DNA of 44,100 nt from Microscillaceae bacterium (GCA_011390205.1 JAABSX010000032.1:1-44100); one strand, 5' to 3'. Shown: positions 1 to 9,910, numbered from the stretch's first letter. Numbers and translations are program-made. The notes: generated by a model from the sequence alone, not told the origin.

Positions 1-579
1 GGCTGCGTAGGTTTTGCTTCAATCTCCAAAAAATGGGTGAGTGCCTCCCAATGGTCTTTGTCTTGGCTCAAATCTAGCCGTAGTATGTCTTTTTTTCTAT
101 GCTCAAAATAGGCATCTACCTCTGCATGGTGCTTAAAATAAACTTCTGTGAAGACGCTCTTCTCAAAAAAATTGCTTCCATACCAGCGTTCATGAATCTG
201 CCTCACATCTGCCCTTGTATCAAAGCCCCAAGCCTTTCTTTTATGTGTAAACATCCACTCACAGCTTTTCAGCCAAGCCTCTAGGGGGCGAGTGGTGAGT
301 ATAAATTTACTATTGGGATAGCATAGGTCTAATTCTTTGTAAAAAAGTGGGACGGGATTGTCAGACAAAGCATCAAAACACTCAATGACAGGATTATTTT
401 CCAGCCCTTGTAATAGCTCTGGCACAAAATGTTTGCTTTTGTAGCCTAGCTGTAGAAGCGCCAAGTGTAAGGAGGTTGTTCCTGTGCGCTGCAGCCCGAT
501 TCCAAATATTTTAGATGTATGCTTGATATTTTTAGTTGTTGGTTCTGGTATTTATTTTCGTGTTTTGCAGTGTATTCAT
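1..579 (-). CDS. Sulfotransferase-family P-loop protein, truncated by the window edge, apparent N-terminal frameshift
   Basis: The minus-strand frame is open from about position 551 to the window edge and reads as good coding sequence. Near its start it carries the P-loop GIGLQRTGTTSLH, typical of sulfotransferase-like proteins that bind the 5'-phosphosulfate of PAPS. Further on are FILTTRPLEAWLKS, like the 3'-phosphate-binding region of the family, and a helix-rich part. No ATG, GTG or TTG lies between the upstream in-frame stop (552-554) and the P-loop. An ATG at 577-579, 25 bases after nuoM, opens a 15-codon frame that stops at 532; joining it to the main frame by removing one base gives a natural N-terminus. 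So the gene is either mutated by one base, uses an unusual start, or contains a sequencing error. The substrate is unknown. The 3' end lies outside the window. Confidence 0.7.
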
Positions 580-603
580 GCTTTTTGTCTAGTTTTCTCT
601 TCG

Positions 604-2301
604 CTACTTTGCACTCATTACTAGGTTTACCAGTGCTTCGATAGAGTTACTCATCACCCCAAACACCAAGCCTGGAAACAAACCTGCCAGCAAACTACAC
701 AAGACCAAGATACTGAGCATGGTGCCTTCTCTTGGGCTGAGGTCTGTCAGTTTATCGGCACTTTCTGCCCCATTTTTTAGCCAAAACTCACCTAGAAACA
801 TCCGCTGCAAAGTCCACAAAAAATAAGCAGCCCCCAGCACAATGCCAAGTGTAGCCAACAAAGCCAAATAATTAGGAAGAAGCTTTGAGCTGAAGCCTCC
901 TATAAGTGTGAATAACTCCCCAATAAAACCAGAAAAACCTGGAAGCCCTAAGGAGGCAAAGAAAGTAAGCATGACAAATACCGTAAAATAAGGCATTTTG
1001 ATAAGCAAACCACGGTAGTTCTCAATCTTGCGGTCGTGGGTGCGGTCATACAGCACTCCCACAATTAAAAACAAAGCTGCCGACAAAATGCCATGGCTAA
1101 ACATCTGAAAGACTGCCCCATTCACCCCTTCTACGGTCAGTGAGGCGATGCCCAGCAACACAAAACCCATGTGTGAAACTGATGAATAAGCAATCATTTT
1201 CTTCAAATCACTCATCGCAAGGGCATTCATCGCACCATATAAGATAGAAATTACTGCCAAAACAGCTATCCCAAAGGCTGCATATTGTGCTTCCTGAGGA
1301 AATATAGGATAAGCGATTCTTAGGATTCCGTAGCCGCCTACCTTAAGTAAAACACCTGCAAGCACTACCGAAATAGGTGTAGGGGCTTCTACGTGAGCAT
1401 CAGGAAGCCAAGTATGCAGTGGCACTACAGGGAGTTTTACCATAAAACCCAGCATCAGCGCAACAAATGCCCAAAAACGCCAAGAATTCATCAAGCCACT
1501 AGGGTACATCAGGCTGTCAGGAAGATAGTTAGCGGCATTCATCATTGCCAACATATTGAAAGTAAATACCCGATGTTCGAGGCTTATTTTTGATTCGGCA
1601 AGGGAGGTTTGTACTTGTTGTATCACCTCAGCATTTACCTGAGATGCATCCGAAATCAGACCCGCTTGCTCGGCAGTTTTGGCGGGGTCTATCACTGAGA
1701 GATACAAGGCAATCATCACCACCAATATCAGCAAAGAACCTACAAGGGTATAAATAAAAAATTTTAGGGAAGCATATTCTCTTCTTTCTCCGCCCCAATG
1801 CCCTATCAAAAAATACATAGGCAAAAGCATAAACTCAAAGAAGAGGTAAAAAAGGAGGAAATCTAAAGCCAAAAAACAGCCCATGATGGTGCCGCTCAAT
1901 AAAAGATACAGTGCAAAGTAAGCCTTTAGATTTTTGGACATTCGCCAAGAAGCAATGACTCCTATCCACATTACGATGCCTGTGAGCAAGACCAAAGCAA
2001 CGCTTAACCCATCTATGCCCAGAAGATACTCAGCTGAGAGATGCCCCATGCTGCCCAGATTTAGCCGAAACCAAGGTAATTTTACCAAAAACTGAAATTG
2101 GTTTTCTTCGGAGATGCCCACAAGGGCCTCAGGCCCTCGCTCAAAAAAGTAATACAATAAACCAGACAAGATGAGCTGAAGCGAAGTAGCTGCCAAGGCA
2201 ATGTACTTATAGCTTTTTGAAAACTTCTCAGGCAGTGTCAGCACAAGAAGCATCGCTAAGAGTGGAAAAAAAATGAGCCAATTTAACAAAAATGTAGGCA
2301 T
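604..2301 (-). CDS. nuoM: NADH-quinone oxidoreductase subunit M (NuoM)
   Basis: This 565-residue polytopic membrane protein is one of the antiporter-like proton-pumping subunits of respiratory complex I. Family hallmarks are the glutamate in LFYLFFEFMLLP (about E156), the stretch GGERREYASLKFF, the motif VKLPVVPLHTWLPDAHVEAP and the lysine of LLKVGGYG. It is longer than E. coli NuoM (about 509 residues) mainly because of a polar insert at about residues 206-275, between transmembrane segments. It lies 128 bases after atpG on the same strand and apart from any other nuo gene in the window, so it may be co-transcribed with the ATP synthase genes or have its own promoter in that gap. A related Mrp antiporter subunit is the main alternative, but the motifs fit NuoM better. 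Confidence 0.93.
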   Translation of the reverse strand: MPTFLLNWLIFFPLLAMLLVLTLPEKFSKSYKYIALAATSLQLILSGLLYYFFERGPEALVGISEENQFQFLVKLPWFRLNLGSMGHLSAEYLLGIDGLSVALVLLTGIVMWIGVIASWRMSKNLKAYFALYLLLSGTIMGCFLALDFLLFYLFFEFMLLPMYFLIGHWGGERREYASLKFFIYTLVGSLLILVVMIALYLSVIDPAKTAEQAGLISDASQVNAEVIQQVQTSLAESKISLEHRVFTFNMLAMMNAANYLPDSLMYPSGLMNSWRFWAFVALMLGFMVKLPVVPLHTWLPDAHVEAPTPISVVLAGVLLKVGGYGILRIAYPIFPQEAQYAAFGIAVLAVISILYGAMNALAMSDLKKMIAYSSVSHMGFVLLGIASLTVEGVNGAVFQMFSHGILSAALFLIVGVLYDRTHDRKIENYRGLLIKMPYFTVFVMLTFFASLGLPGFSGFIGELFTLIGGFSSKLLPNYLALLATLGIVLGAAYFLWTLQRMFLGEFWLKNGAESADKLTDLSPREGTMLSILVLCSLLAGLFPGLVFGVMSNSIEALVNLVMSAK

Positions 2302-2429
2302 ATCCTCAGAGATAATTGGACAGATGGCAGAAATATATCAAGTCTTGTATTATAAAGAAAAGTTTATAAGCACTTAATACATTCAATGCCTATAAACTTA
2401 ACCTAAGAAGTAATGATTCTTCCTGTATA

Positions 2430-3320
2430 TTATTCAGATTTCAGTGCCTCAGCGCCTGCTACTATTTCTAAGATTTCAGTAGTAATGGCAGCCTGACGAC
2501 TTCTGTTGTAGGTCAAGCGTAAATCTTTTAAGATTTCATTGGCATTTTCAGTAGCATTGTCCATTGAGGTCATTCTAGCACCTTGCTCAGAAGCATTGGA
2601 ATCTAAGACAGCCCTGTAGAGTTTAATCTTGAGGGTCTTAGGGATGAGCTCCTGCACGATTTCCTCTTGAGAAGGCTCTAGAAGATAATCCACGTTTTGT
2701 TTTTGTGCGGTATCTCCTTCTTGTGTTGCTTTGACAAGTGGCAGAAACTGATCTACCTGTACGATTTGAGTTACTACATTCTTAAATTCATTAAAAATCA
2801 GCTCTACTCTATCTATTTTACCACTCAAATACTGCTCTATGATAAATTCGGCAGCTTCTTTTACCTTGGCGAAGCTGAGGTCTTGTAGCAATCCCACAAA
2901 ATCACCGTTCGCATTGTATCCTCTTTTTCTGAGGGCATCAAAGCCTTTGCTACCTATATTTAAGAAATATAAGTTTCCTGCTTTGGCTTGTGAGGCATAT
3001 TTTCCTTCTGCGAGTGAGAGACAAGCTTTGATGATATTGGTATTAAACGCACCACAAAGGCCTCTATCTGCAGTAACTGCAACAATCATGACTTTTTCGG
3101 GTGTACGCTCTTTGGTAAACTCACCTGCTACATCGTCTTCAAGTGTGGCAGATAGATTACTCAGTATGTTGCTTAGTTGTTGGGCATAAGGGCGCATCTG
3201 TGTAATACGGTCTTGTGCACGCCGAAGCTTTGCTGCAGCCACCATTTTCATTGCTTTGGTGATTTGCTGAGTAGAGACCACTGAGGTGATTCTTCTTCGT
3301 ATTTCTTTTAAATTTGCCAT
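2430..3320 (-). CDS. atpG: ATP synthase F1 subunit gamma
   Basis: The 296-residue protein is the central rotor shaft of the F1 motor, which turns inside the alpha/beta ring and passes torque from the c-ring. The N-terminal helix (MANLKEIRRRITSVVSTQQI then TKAMKMVAAAKLR) and the C-terminal helix (TSMDNATENANEILKDL, then NRSRQAAITTEI) are the conserved coiled-coil pair of the family; the Rossmann-like middle contains TADRGLCGAFN. Length is normal for the Bacteroidota form. The ATG at 3320 lies 73 bases after atpA. It is the last ATP synthase gene of this cluster: atpD and atpC do not follow. Confidence 0.97.
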   Translation of the reverse strand: MANLKEIRRRITSVVSTQQITKAMKMVAAAKLRRAQDRITQMRPYAQQLSNILSNLSATLEDDVAGEFTKERTPEKVMIVAVTADRGLCGAFNTNIIKACLSLAEGKYASQAKAGNLYFLNIGSKGFDALRKRGYNANGDFVGLLQDLSFAKVKEAAEFIIEQYLSGKIDRVELIFNEFKNVVTQIVQVDQFLPLVKATQEGDTAQKQNVDYLLEPSQEEIVQELIPKTLKIKLYRAVLDSNASEQGARMTSMDNATENANEILKDLRLTYNRSRQAAITTEILEIVAGAEALKSE

Positions 3321-3393
3321 AAAAAACTACAAATTAGAGAGCAGTAAGATTTGTACTCTCTTCAAATTAGTGAGAGAGTACAAATACTAAAAT

Positions 3394-4968
3394 TTAATAT
3401 TTTTTGGCTAGGTTAAGAGCCACAGTTTTGATGACATTTCGCTCATCGTCCCCGATGTTGCCCGCTTTGATGCTGGCAAGGGTTTCTTTGTGCTCAGTGG
3501 TCATAATCATTAAGAACTCTTTTTCAAATTCTTTGACTTTTTCCACAGGTACCTTGTCAATATAGCCACTAGAAGAGGCTGTAATGATGGCAACCTGCTG
3601 CTCCACACTCATGGGTGAGTATTGCGCTTGTTTGAGTACTTCTTGGTTAATCTGCCCTCTAGTGATGGTCAGCTTTGTAGAAGCATCAAGGTCAGAGCCA
3701 AACTTAGCAAAAGCCTCCAACTCACGGAACTGTGCCTGGTCTAGCTTAAGTGTACCAGAGACTTTCTTCATAGATTTAATCTGTGCATTGCCACCCACAC
3801 GAGATACCGAGATACCTACATTGATGGCAGGGCGGATACCAGAGTTAAACAAGTTGGTCTCCAAGAATATTTGCCCATCTGTAATAGAAATCACATTGGT
3901 AGGGATATAAGCCGATACATCACCTGCTTGGGTCTCAATGATAGGAAGGGCAGTCAGTGAGCCACCACCTTTTACTTTTCCTTGAAGAGAAGGAGGTATG
4001 TCATTCATCTCTGAGGCTACTTTATCATTCTGGTTGATTTTGGCAGCACGCTCTAAAAGGCGGCTGTGAAGGTAAAACACATCACCAGGATAAGCTTCAC
4101 GACCAGGAGGGCGGCGAAGAAGCAAAGATACTTCACGGTAAGCTACTGCTTGCTTAGATAAATCATCATATACTACAAGTGCAGGACGGCCTGTATCACG
4201 GAAGTACTCACCAATGGCTGCACCTGTAAAAGGAGCAAAAAACTGCATTGGTGCGGGTGTAGAAGCAGAAGCAGACACGATGACCGTGTATTTCATAGCA
4301 CCTGCTTTTTCTAATGTATTAAGTACTTGCACTACGGTAGATTCTTTCTGACCGATGGCTACATAAATACAGTAAACAGGCTGACCGCTTTCATAAAATT
4401 CACGCTGATTGATGATGGTATCTATAGCTACTGCAGTTTTGCCTGTTTGGCGGTCACCGATGATAAGCTCACGCTGTCCACGCCCGATAGGAATCATCGC
4501 ATCAATAGATTTGATGCCTGTCTGGAGGGGTTCGGTTACGGGCTGTCTGTAGATTACACCTGGTGCTTTTCGCTCTATGGGCATTTCAAACAACTCACCT
4601 TGTATGGGCTCAGAGCGGTCTATTGGTTCGCCGAGTGTATTTACTACACGTCCAATCATTCCTTCACCTACTTTTATAGAGGCAATGCTATTGGTGCGGC
4701 GCACGCTGTCACCTTCTTTTACTTCGGAAGATTCTCCTAAAAGTACTACCCCTACATTGTCTTCTTCTAGGTTAAGTACCATACCTTTGAGCCCGTTTTC
4801 AAACTCGATAAGTTCACCAGATTGGGCTTTGGTAAGACCATAGACACGAGCTACGCCGTCGCCTACTTGTAGTACAGTGCCTACTTCTTCTAGTTCGGCA
4901 GCGGTTTTAAAACTAGAGAGCTGCTCTCTCAAAATTGCAGAAACCTCGTCGGGTCGGATACTTGCCAT
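3394..4968 (-). CDS. atpA: ATP synthase F1 subunit alpha
   Basis: The 524-residue non-catalytic nucleotide-binding subunit of F1. It shows the N-terminal beta-barrel domain, the Walker A motif GDRQTGKT (residues 171-178), the Walker B strand ALVVYDD, and [10 protein letters not shown] near residue 390, which carries the arginine that reaches into the neighbouring beta catalytic site. A stretch of about 20 residues around [12 protein letters not shown] makes it slightly longer than the E. coli protein (513). It starts 7 bases after the atpH stop, so the two are almost certainly translated from one message. Its partner atpD is not in this window. Confidence 0.98.
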   Translation of the reverse strand: MASIRPDEVSAILREQLSSFKTAAELEEVGTVLQVGDGVARVYGLTKAQSGELIEFENGLKGMVLNLEEDNVGVVLLGESSEVKEGDSVRRTNSIASIKVGEGMIGRVVNTLGEPIDRSEPIQGELFEMPIERKAPGVIYRQPVTEPLQTGIKSIDAMIPIGRGQRELIIGDRQTGKTAVAIDTIINQREFYESGQPVYCIYVAIGQKESTVVQVLNTLEKAGAMKYTVIVSASASTPAPMQFFAPFTGAAIGEYFRDTGRPALVVYDDLSKQAVAYREVSLLLRRPPGREAYPGDVFYLHSRLLERAAKINQNDKVASEMNDIPPSLQGKVKGGGSLTALPIIETQAGDVSAYIPTNVISITDGQIFLETNLFNSGIRPAINVGISVSRVGGNAQIKSMKKVSGTLKLDQAQFRELEAFAKFGSDLDASTKLTITRGQINQEVLKQAQYSPMSVEQQVAIITASSSGYIDKVPVEKVKEFEKEFLMIMTTEHKETLASIKAGNIGDDERNVIKTVALNLAKKY

Positions 4969-4975
4969 ATTCTTA

Positions 4976-5524
4976 TTAGTTATATACCGTTTTGATGAAA
5001 TTTAATTTTAGTCTTTGGAGACTATTTTTGATAGAATTGTCTATTTGACTATTTCCTATATGCAAAATAAAGCCACCTAGTAGGTCAGGCTTTACTTGTT
5101 CTTCTAAAATAATTGTTTTGTCAAGCTCTTTGGAGAGTTTGTCTTTGAGCTCTTTTTTGAGTGTATCACTGAGTGCTATAGATGTTTCTATCTTTACCAC
5201 TTGGATGCCTTTTTCTATATAATACAGCTCAATAAACTGCTTGCTTAGCTCGTGCAGGATTGAATTTCTGTTTTTACTGCTCATAACCTCAAAGATAGAG
5301 ACCGTAAGTTTTTCTACCTTACTCTCAAACAAGCCTTTGAGTATGGACAGTTTCTTATGTCCTTTCACGATTGGGTTTCTGAGGACAGCCAAGAGCTCAG
5401 GGTTTTTATCACCTGTTTCTTTGAAAAGGCGCATATCTTCATAGACCTTGTCAAGGATTTTTTGCTCTTGAGCAAGCTCTAGGAGAGGCTGGGCATAACG
5501 GAGGGCAACTGCTTTTTCGGACAT
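4976..5524 (-). CDS. atpH: ATP synthase F1 subunit delta
   Basis: The 182-residue stator subunit links the top of F1 to the peripheral stalk b. The N-terminal helical bundle begins [18 protein letters not shown], the usual OSCP/delta start, and the C-terminal part has the family motif [20 protein letters not shown]. Length is normal. It sits between atpF (54-base gap) and atpA (7-base gap) in standard F1Fo order. Confidence 0.95.
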   Translation of the reverse strand: MSEKAVALRYAQPLLELAQEQKILDKVYEDMRLFKETGDKNPELLAVLRNPIVKGHKKLSILKGLFESKVEKLTVSIFEVMSSKNRNSILHELSKQFIELYYIEKGIQVVKIETSIALSDTLKKELKDKLSKELDKTIILEEQVKPDLLGGFILHIGNSQIDNSIKNSLQRLKLNFIKTVYN

Positions 5525-5578
5525 ATATACCTTTTATTAAAGAGCCTTCTTGTGATGATAAAGGCCAGAAAACTTTTG

Positions 5579-6073
5579 TTAGTTAATTTTGAGGTCTTTG
5601 ACTAAATCAGCGACCAACTGCGTTTGTTTTTCGGGGCTTTCTAATTCTCTTTTAAGAATTACCTCTGCCACTTCGATAGACAATGCTGCGATTTGCTTTT
5701 TCATATCAGCAATGGCAGAATTTTTTTCGGCTTGTATGGCACTGCGTGCGTCAGACAGCATTTTATCTACTTCTTTTTGTGCTTGTACTTTTGCTTCATC
5801 CTTAGTTTCTTGTGCTAACTGATGGGCAGTTTTCAAGATTTTATCTCTTTCTATACGGGCTTCGTCTAATAGCTTCTCATTATCTGCTTTTAGCTGCTCC
5901 ATATCTTTGCGAGCCTTGTCTGCTTCTTGCAAGGCATTCTCGATGGAGTGTTCTCTGTCTTTCAGGGCATTCATAATGGGCTTCCAAGCATAGCGAGAAA
6001 GCACAAACAGAACAACTAGAAAGGTAACGGTCTGCCAAAATATAAGACCAAACTCAGGAGTTACCAGATTCAT
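5579..6073 (-). CDS. atpF: ATP synthase Fo subunit b
   Basis: The 164-residue peripheral stalk subunit has one N-terminal membrane segment (about residues 7-27, FGLIFWQTVTFLVVLFVLS) followed by a long charged helix rich in E, K, D, A and Q, predicted to form the right-handed coiled coil that ties the a subunit to delta and alpha. Motifs such as WKPIMNALKDRE are typical. Only one b-type gene is present, so the stalk is presumably a b homodimer rather than b/b'. Confidence 0.95.
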   Translation of the reverse strand: MNLVTPEFGLIFWQTVTFLVVLFVLSRYAWKPIMNALKDREHSIENALQEADKARKDMEQLKADNEKLLDEARIERDKILKTAHQLAQETKDEAKVQAQKEVDKMLSDARSAIQAEKNSAIADMKKQIAALSIEVAEVILKRELESPEKQTQLVADLVKDLKIN

Positions 6074-6164
6074 TATAGTATAATTTAGTCAATGATAAAT
6101 TTATTTTTTTTAAAGAGAAAGAAACCACCTCTCACGAGGCAGTTTCTTAAAATACTTTTTCCGA

Positions 6165-6425
<261 letters not shown>

Positions 6426-6476
6426 TTATATATAAAAATGGAAAAAGTGTTTCTAAATCAACTATCTAACTACTTA

Positions 6477-7589
6477 TCAGTGTGCCTCTTCGTGGTGATG
6501 CTCCTCTACCGCCTGTCCGAAATAAAGGGCAGAAAGCAGCGTGAAAACATAAGCCTGCAACAATGCAACAAACAACTCTAAAAAGGTCATCGCCATGGCG
6601 AAAACTACACTCACAGGTGCTACCAAATAAGCAACACTCTTGAACATAAAAATCAAACTAAACAAACTCAACATGATGATGTGCCCTGCCGTGATGTTGG
6701 CAAACAAACGGATCATAAGAGAAACAGGCTTGATGAAAATACCTAAGAACTCTACCAATGGCATAATCGGTAATATTGTCTTCAACCACCATGGCACCCC
6801 TGGAGTATTAAAGATGTGCCCCCAATAGGCTCTGTTGCCACTAAATATGGTAATAAAGAATGTAAACAATGCCAATGTAAGCGTAATGGCGATGTTGCCT
6901 GTAAGGTTAGCCCCTGCTGGAAACAAACCCAGCATATTGTTAAACCAAATAAAGAAAAAGATGGTCAATAGATAAGGCAAAAATCGCTCATATTTGGGAC
7001 CGATTGCACCCTTGGCGATGTCATCTCTCACAAAAATGATGACAGGCTCAAAGAAAGATTGTATCCCTTTGGGTGCTTTGCCTGCATTTCTACGGTAGCC
7101 TTTCGCCACTCTAAAAAACACAAACATCAACAAGAAAACACTTAAAAACAAAGAAGCTACATTCTTGGTGATAGATATATCATAGATGCCTGCTCCTGAT
7201 TCAAGATGAAACTTGCCATGCTCATAATGGTAAGTATTGAGAGATGTCTTTACTTCTGTGGCGTGCACCTTGCTCATCTTACCTTTTTCTTCTTTTTCTA
7301 TTTCTATCTCTTTGCCATGGTGAATCTTAGACGACATAAAAACATCCAAGCCGTTGGGCGTATAAAGAATAACAGGCAAGGGCAAGGTATAGTGTGTCTC
7401 ACCAATGATGAAAAACTCCCACTCGTGCGCATCTGCAATGTGGTGCATGATGGTCTCACCAGGATTGAACTTTTCTGATTTTTCGCCATCCTCTGTTTTG
7501 GCAGACAGCGGAAGCGATATTAGAAAAATACCAATAAAAATTGGTAAAAGTCTATAAATAAACTGTGATTTATAAGTGGAAAAATTCAT
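6477..7589 (-). CDS. atpB: ATP synthase Fo subunit a
   Basis: The stator channel subunit passes protons to the c-ring. The essential arginine is in SLMIRLFANITAGHI (R294 counted from the start chosen here). The open frame reaches 7652, but that start would overlap the upstream gene by 59 bases. The ATG at 7589 lies 4 bases after that gene's stop and opens a typical signal peptide (FIYRLLPIFIGIFLISLPLSA), so I prefer it; the protein is then 370 residues. An N-terminal extension of about 130 mostly hydrophilic residues after the signal peptide is common in Bacteroidota a subunits and unlike the E. coli protein (271 residues). The C-terminus is histidine- and glutamate-rich (EEHHHEEAH). Confidence 0.94.
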   Translation of the reverse strand: MNFSTYKSQFIYRLLPIFIGIFLISLPLSAKTEDGEKSEKFNPGETIMHHIADAHEWEFFIIGETHYTLPLPVILYTPNGLDVFMSSKIHHGKEIEIEKEEKGKMSKVHATEVKTSLNTYHYEHGKFHLESGAGIYDISITKNVASLFLSVFLLMFVFFRVAKGYRRNAGKAPKGIQSFFEPVIIFVRDDIAKGAIGPKYERFLPYLLTIFFFIWFNNMLGLFPAGANLTGNIAITLTLALFTFFITIFSGNRAYWGHIFNTPGVPWWLKTILPIMPLVEFLGIFIKPVSLMIRLFANITAGHIIMLSLFSLIFMFKSVAYLVAPVSVVFAMAMTFLELFVALLQAYVFTLLSALYFGQAVEEHHHEEAH

Positions 7590-7593
7590 ATGC

Positions 7594-7974
7594 TTACTTA
7601 CTTTTTGTATTGGCACGCAAGTTAGCCAACAAGTAATAAATTTCAAAAACAAAATATGAGAAATAAAATATAAAAAAACTAGTTATCAAAAGCCACTTTG
7701 CTTCATCTCCCCTGAATAACAACACACTTATGAGCAGTATGCTCAATAAGAACCGAATTATCATTGCCGAAAAGTAATAAAGTGAAGATTTTGTTTGGTC
7801 TTCTATTTGGCTATATTGATGGATTTGGCGTGAAATATATCCTAAAAAAATAAAGAAGATAAGAAAAAGCCACTTGTATTGGTGAAAAAACTGCTTTTCG
7901 GTGTACCATTCGTCCAGCCCAATAAAGAGTAATGACAAGCAAGTCGGGATAAGTATAGGAAGCCAAGATTTCAT
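7594..7974 (-). CDS. Small membrane protein in the ATP synthase operon, AtpI position
   Basis: The 126-residue protein has about four hydrophobic segments (roughly 5-20, 34-47, 67-88 and 95-115) and a short basic C-terminus. I see no catalytic motif and no clear match by eye to AtpI, but its place directly before atpB, with a 4-base gap, is where the AtpI assembly factor sits in many bacteria. A role in inserting or stabilising Fo is an inference from position only. Confidence 0.75.
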   Translation of the reverse strand: MKSWLPILIPTCLSLLFIGLDEWYTEKQFFHQYKWLFLIFFIFLGYISRQIHQYSQIEDQTKSSLYYFSAMIIRFLLSILLISVLLFRGDEAKWLLITSFFIFYFSYFVFEIYYLLANLRANTKSK

Positions 7975-8043
7975 ATTTGCTAAAATTATCTTTTTTTAAG
8001 ATGCAAAGTTACTCATCTTGTCTGAAAACCATCTGTACAAAAA

Positions 8044-8268
8044 TTAATATTTAGGCATGCTTTTGATAAGGACAACCATTGCCCCTACACAGCTTATGAG
8101 GGCAAGCAAGACAGTAAAAACAGGAAAGGCAAGCCCCAAGCTACGATCTATATAAATGCCTCCCCACACAGACAAGCCTATCAAAATCATCATCTGAAAG
8201 GCGATGCCTGAGTAGCGAGTATATTGACGGGCGTTATGAGGCATTTTGTGAGGCTGTTTTTCCTTCAT
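8044..8268 (-). CDS. atpZ: AtpZ/AtpI-family protein (ATPase_gene1)
   Basis: The 74-residue protein has two membrane helices separated by a short turn: YSGIAFQMMILIGLSVWGGI, then the family-typical YIDRSLGLAFPVFTVLLALI. That arrangement and its position before the Fo genes match the ATPase_gene1/AtpZ family, which assists ATP synthase assembly or ion supply. Its start lies inside the end of the bactofilin gene (35-base overlap in another frame); a second Met at 8244 would cut the overlap to 11 bases. Confidence 0.82.
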   Translation of the reverse strand: MKEKQPHKMPHNARQYTRYSGIAFQMMILIGLSVWGGIYIDRSLGLAFPVFTVLLALISCVGAMVVLIKSMPKY

Positions 8269-8707
8269 GGCTTGTGTTTTGGGGATTGTTTTTAGGAGAG
8301 GCTGCTTGGAATTTATCCATTCTAATTTCTTTGGTGGGTTGGCTCATGTCACAGCTTCCATTAAAAGTAGCACCAGGCTCTATCACGAGTTTATTACAGG
8401 CGATGTCTCCTTTGATGTTGGCAGTAGGTTTAAGGGTGAGTGTTTCCACTATTTCTACTTTCCCTTCTATTTCGCCTGATATTTCGGCACTTTGCGCGAG
8501 CAGGTTTCCCTTAAGTTTGGCAGAATCTCCCAATACTACCCTTGATTTACTGGTGATGCTTCCCGAGATTTCACCATCCAGGCGAAGTGGCCCATAAATT
8601 TGCATATCACCCATCAAAAAAGCACCTTTACCTATGAGTGTCTGAGAGTTGCTAGAGATAGCCTCCTCCCCTTGTTGTTCGTGGGGTTTACTTCCAAAAA
8701 TTGCCAT
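8234..8707 (-). CDS. Bactofilin (polymer-forming cytoskeletal protein)
   Basis: The 157-residue protein has the bactofilin/DUF583 core at about residues 20-125: a right-handed beta-helix made of short repeats with regular glycine and hydrophobic positions (LIGKGAFLMGDMQIYGPLRL, then DGEISGSITSKSRVVLGDSA). Flexible polar tails flank it; the C-terminal tail is rich in Asn, Gln, Ser and Lys. Bactofilins form nucleotide-free filaments on the inner membrane and often position cell-wall enzymes. Here the gene follows an M23 peptidase gene on the same strand, a pairing seen in other bacteria such as Helicobacter. The end overlaps atpZ by 35 bases. Confidence 0.92.
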   Translation of the reverse strand: MAIFGSKPHEQQGEEAISSNSQTLIGKGAFLMGDMQIYGPLRLDGEISGSITSKSRVVLGDSAKLKGNLLAQSAEISGEIEGKVEIVETLTLKPTANIKGDIACNKLVIEPGATFNGSCDMSQPTKEIRMDKFQAASPKNNPQNTSHEGKTASQNAS

Positions 8708-8820
8708 ATTCTTTTAATTTGTTGGTTTTTGTATTTATTTAAGGTTTTTTAAGACAGAAATCTGAGGTGTAATCTATGTATAAAAACTGAAAAATAACTA
8801 CACACAGCCTTATTTTAAAT

Positions 8821-9729
8821 CTAAAAAGCTATCAAGTTTTCTGGGTTTATAACCTGCCCTTGATGCCACACTTCAAAATGCAAATGAGGGCCCGAGGTAA
8901 ATTTACCTGTATTGCCTATCAGTGCGATGACCTCTCCCTTTTCTACAAATTGTCCATTTTTCTTAAACAGTTTTGCACAGTGTTTATACACAGAGATAAG
9001 CCCGCTGCTGTGCTGCAAGGTAATGACATAGCCTGTGTCATCTGTCCAAGTAGCCATGATGACCGTGCCCTCGAGGGTCGCCTTGATGGCTTCGTCTTGA
9101 GGTGCCACGATGTCTATCCCTAAGTGATTTTGCTGTGCATTAAATTTTTCGGAGACGATGCCCTGCACAGGTTTGAAGAAATGTATATCTTCTAGGCTCA
9201 GATTGCTTGATTTTGCAGATTGTGTGCTGGTTTTGCCTGTGCTGCGTTCTACTTCTTCTCTAAGCCTTAAATCTGCTTTGCTGAGGTAGTCTAGGTTTAC
9301 ATCTTTGGAGGCAGCATCTTTGTTTTTTTCTGAGCCATCTTTGAGGGTATCAGATCTATCTTTTCTTTGGTAGGGGTTGTCAGTTTTCATGTATTGCACA
9401 TCTCCCCCCAAGAGTTTTTTGATATTGACGAGGTATTCATTCTGAATCTCAGACTGCCGCTCGAGGGAGTCCACAGTTTGTCGCATCTTTGTAAGGTCTC
9501 TTTTAAGGCGAGCTTCTTGTAGATTACCTGTGGGGCTGAGGGTAAACAGCCCTGCCGATAGAAAACCTACTACAAATACAGGAATGAAAAGCCCCACGGC
9601 TATCAGCACTATTTTGAGAGGGGTATAGGTGATGAAGCGTCTTTCTGAAAGGCTGTCTTCGTGGCGGATAAACAAAGCGAGCCGATCTGTCCACCAGAGA
9701 GATGTAAAAAATTTATCGTTAAACTTCAC
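8821..9729 (-). CDS. Membrane-anchored M23 family metallopeptidase
   Basis: The 302-residue protein has a short cytoplasmic part, one membrane anchor (about residues 39-64), a coiled-coil stretch (about 70-105), a charged linker and a C-terminal LytM/M23 domain. The zinc site is complete: H202 and D206 in NHLGIDIVAP, and H282/H284 in GPHLHFEVW; H250 is the likely catalytic base. Such enzymes cut peptidoglycan peptide cross-links in the periplasm. The start at 9729 is GTG; no ATG lies upstream of the membrane anchor. The bactofilin gene follows 113 bases downstream, so the enzyme may be localised by the bactofilin. Confidence 0.93.
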   Translation of the reverse strand: MKFNDKFFTSLWWTDRLALFIRHEDSLSERRFITYTPLKIVLIAVGLFIPVFVVGFLSAGLFTLSPTGNLQEARLKRDLTKMRQTVDSLERQSEIQNEYLVNIKKLLGGDVQYMKTDNPYQRKDRSDTLKDGSEKNKDAASKDVNLDYLSKADLRLREEVERSTGKTSTQSAKSSNLSLEDIHFFKPVQGIVSEKFNAQQNHLGIDIVAPQDEAIKATLEGTVIMATWTDDTGYVITLQHSSGLISVYKHCAKLFKKNGQFVEKGEVIALIGNTGKFTSGPHLHFEVWHQGQVINPENLIAF

Positions 9730-9902
9730 AATAAAAAATATTTGAACTTGTGATAAGTATCTTCTTTTCTAACAGTTTAGAAAGTAATTGGCATCTATTT
9801 TTAAGAAAATAAATGCACTTATATCTTAAGGAAGACGCTGCCAATGCTTTTTCAAGCAACGAATACAATGCTTTCTCTGTTTTTATTTTGCCAAAGTTAA
9901 TA

Positions 9903-9910
9903 TAAATTTG
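9903..9910 (+). promoter_or_regulatory. Bacteroidota -7 promoter element (TAnnTTTG)
   Basis: TAAATTTG matches the Bacteroidota -7 consensus exactly. It lies 27 bases before the ATG at 9938, in the divergent gap with the M23 peptidase gene. No well-spaced -33 TTTG was found (the nearest, at 9887-9890, is only 12 bases away). Confidence 0.5.

Noticed and set aside
4327-4740. 137-codon plus-strand open frame inside atpA
   Set aside because: It is antisense to a strongly conserved part of atpA, has no family resemblance and no promoter; a shadow frame.
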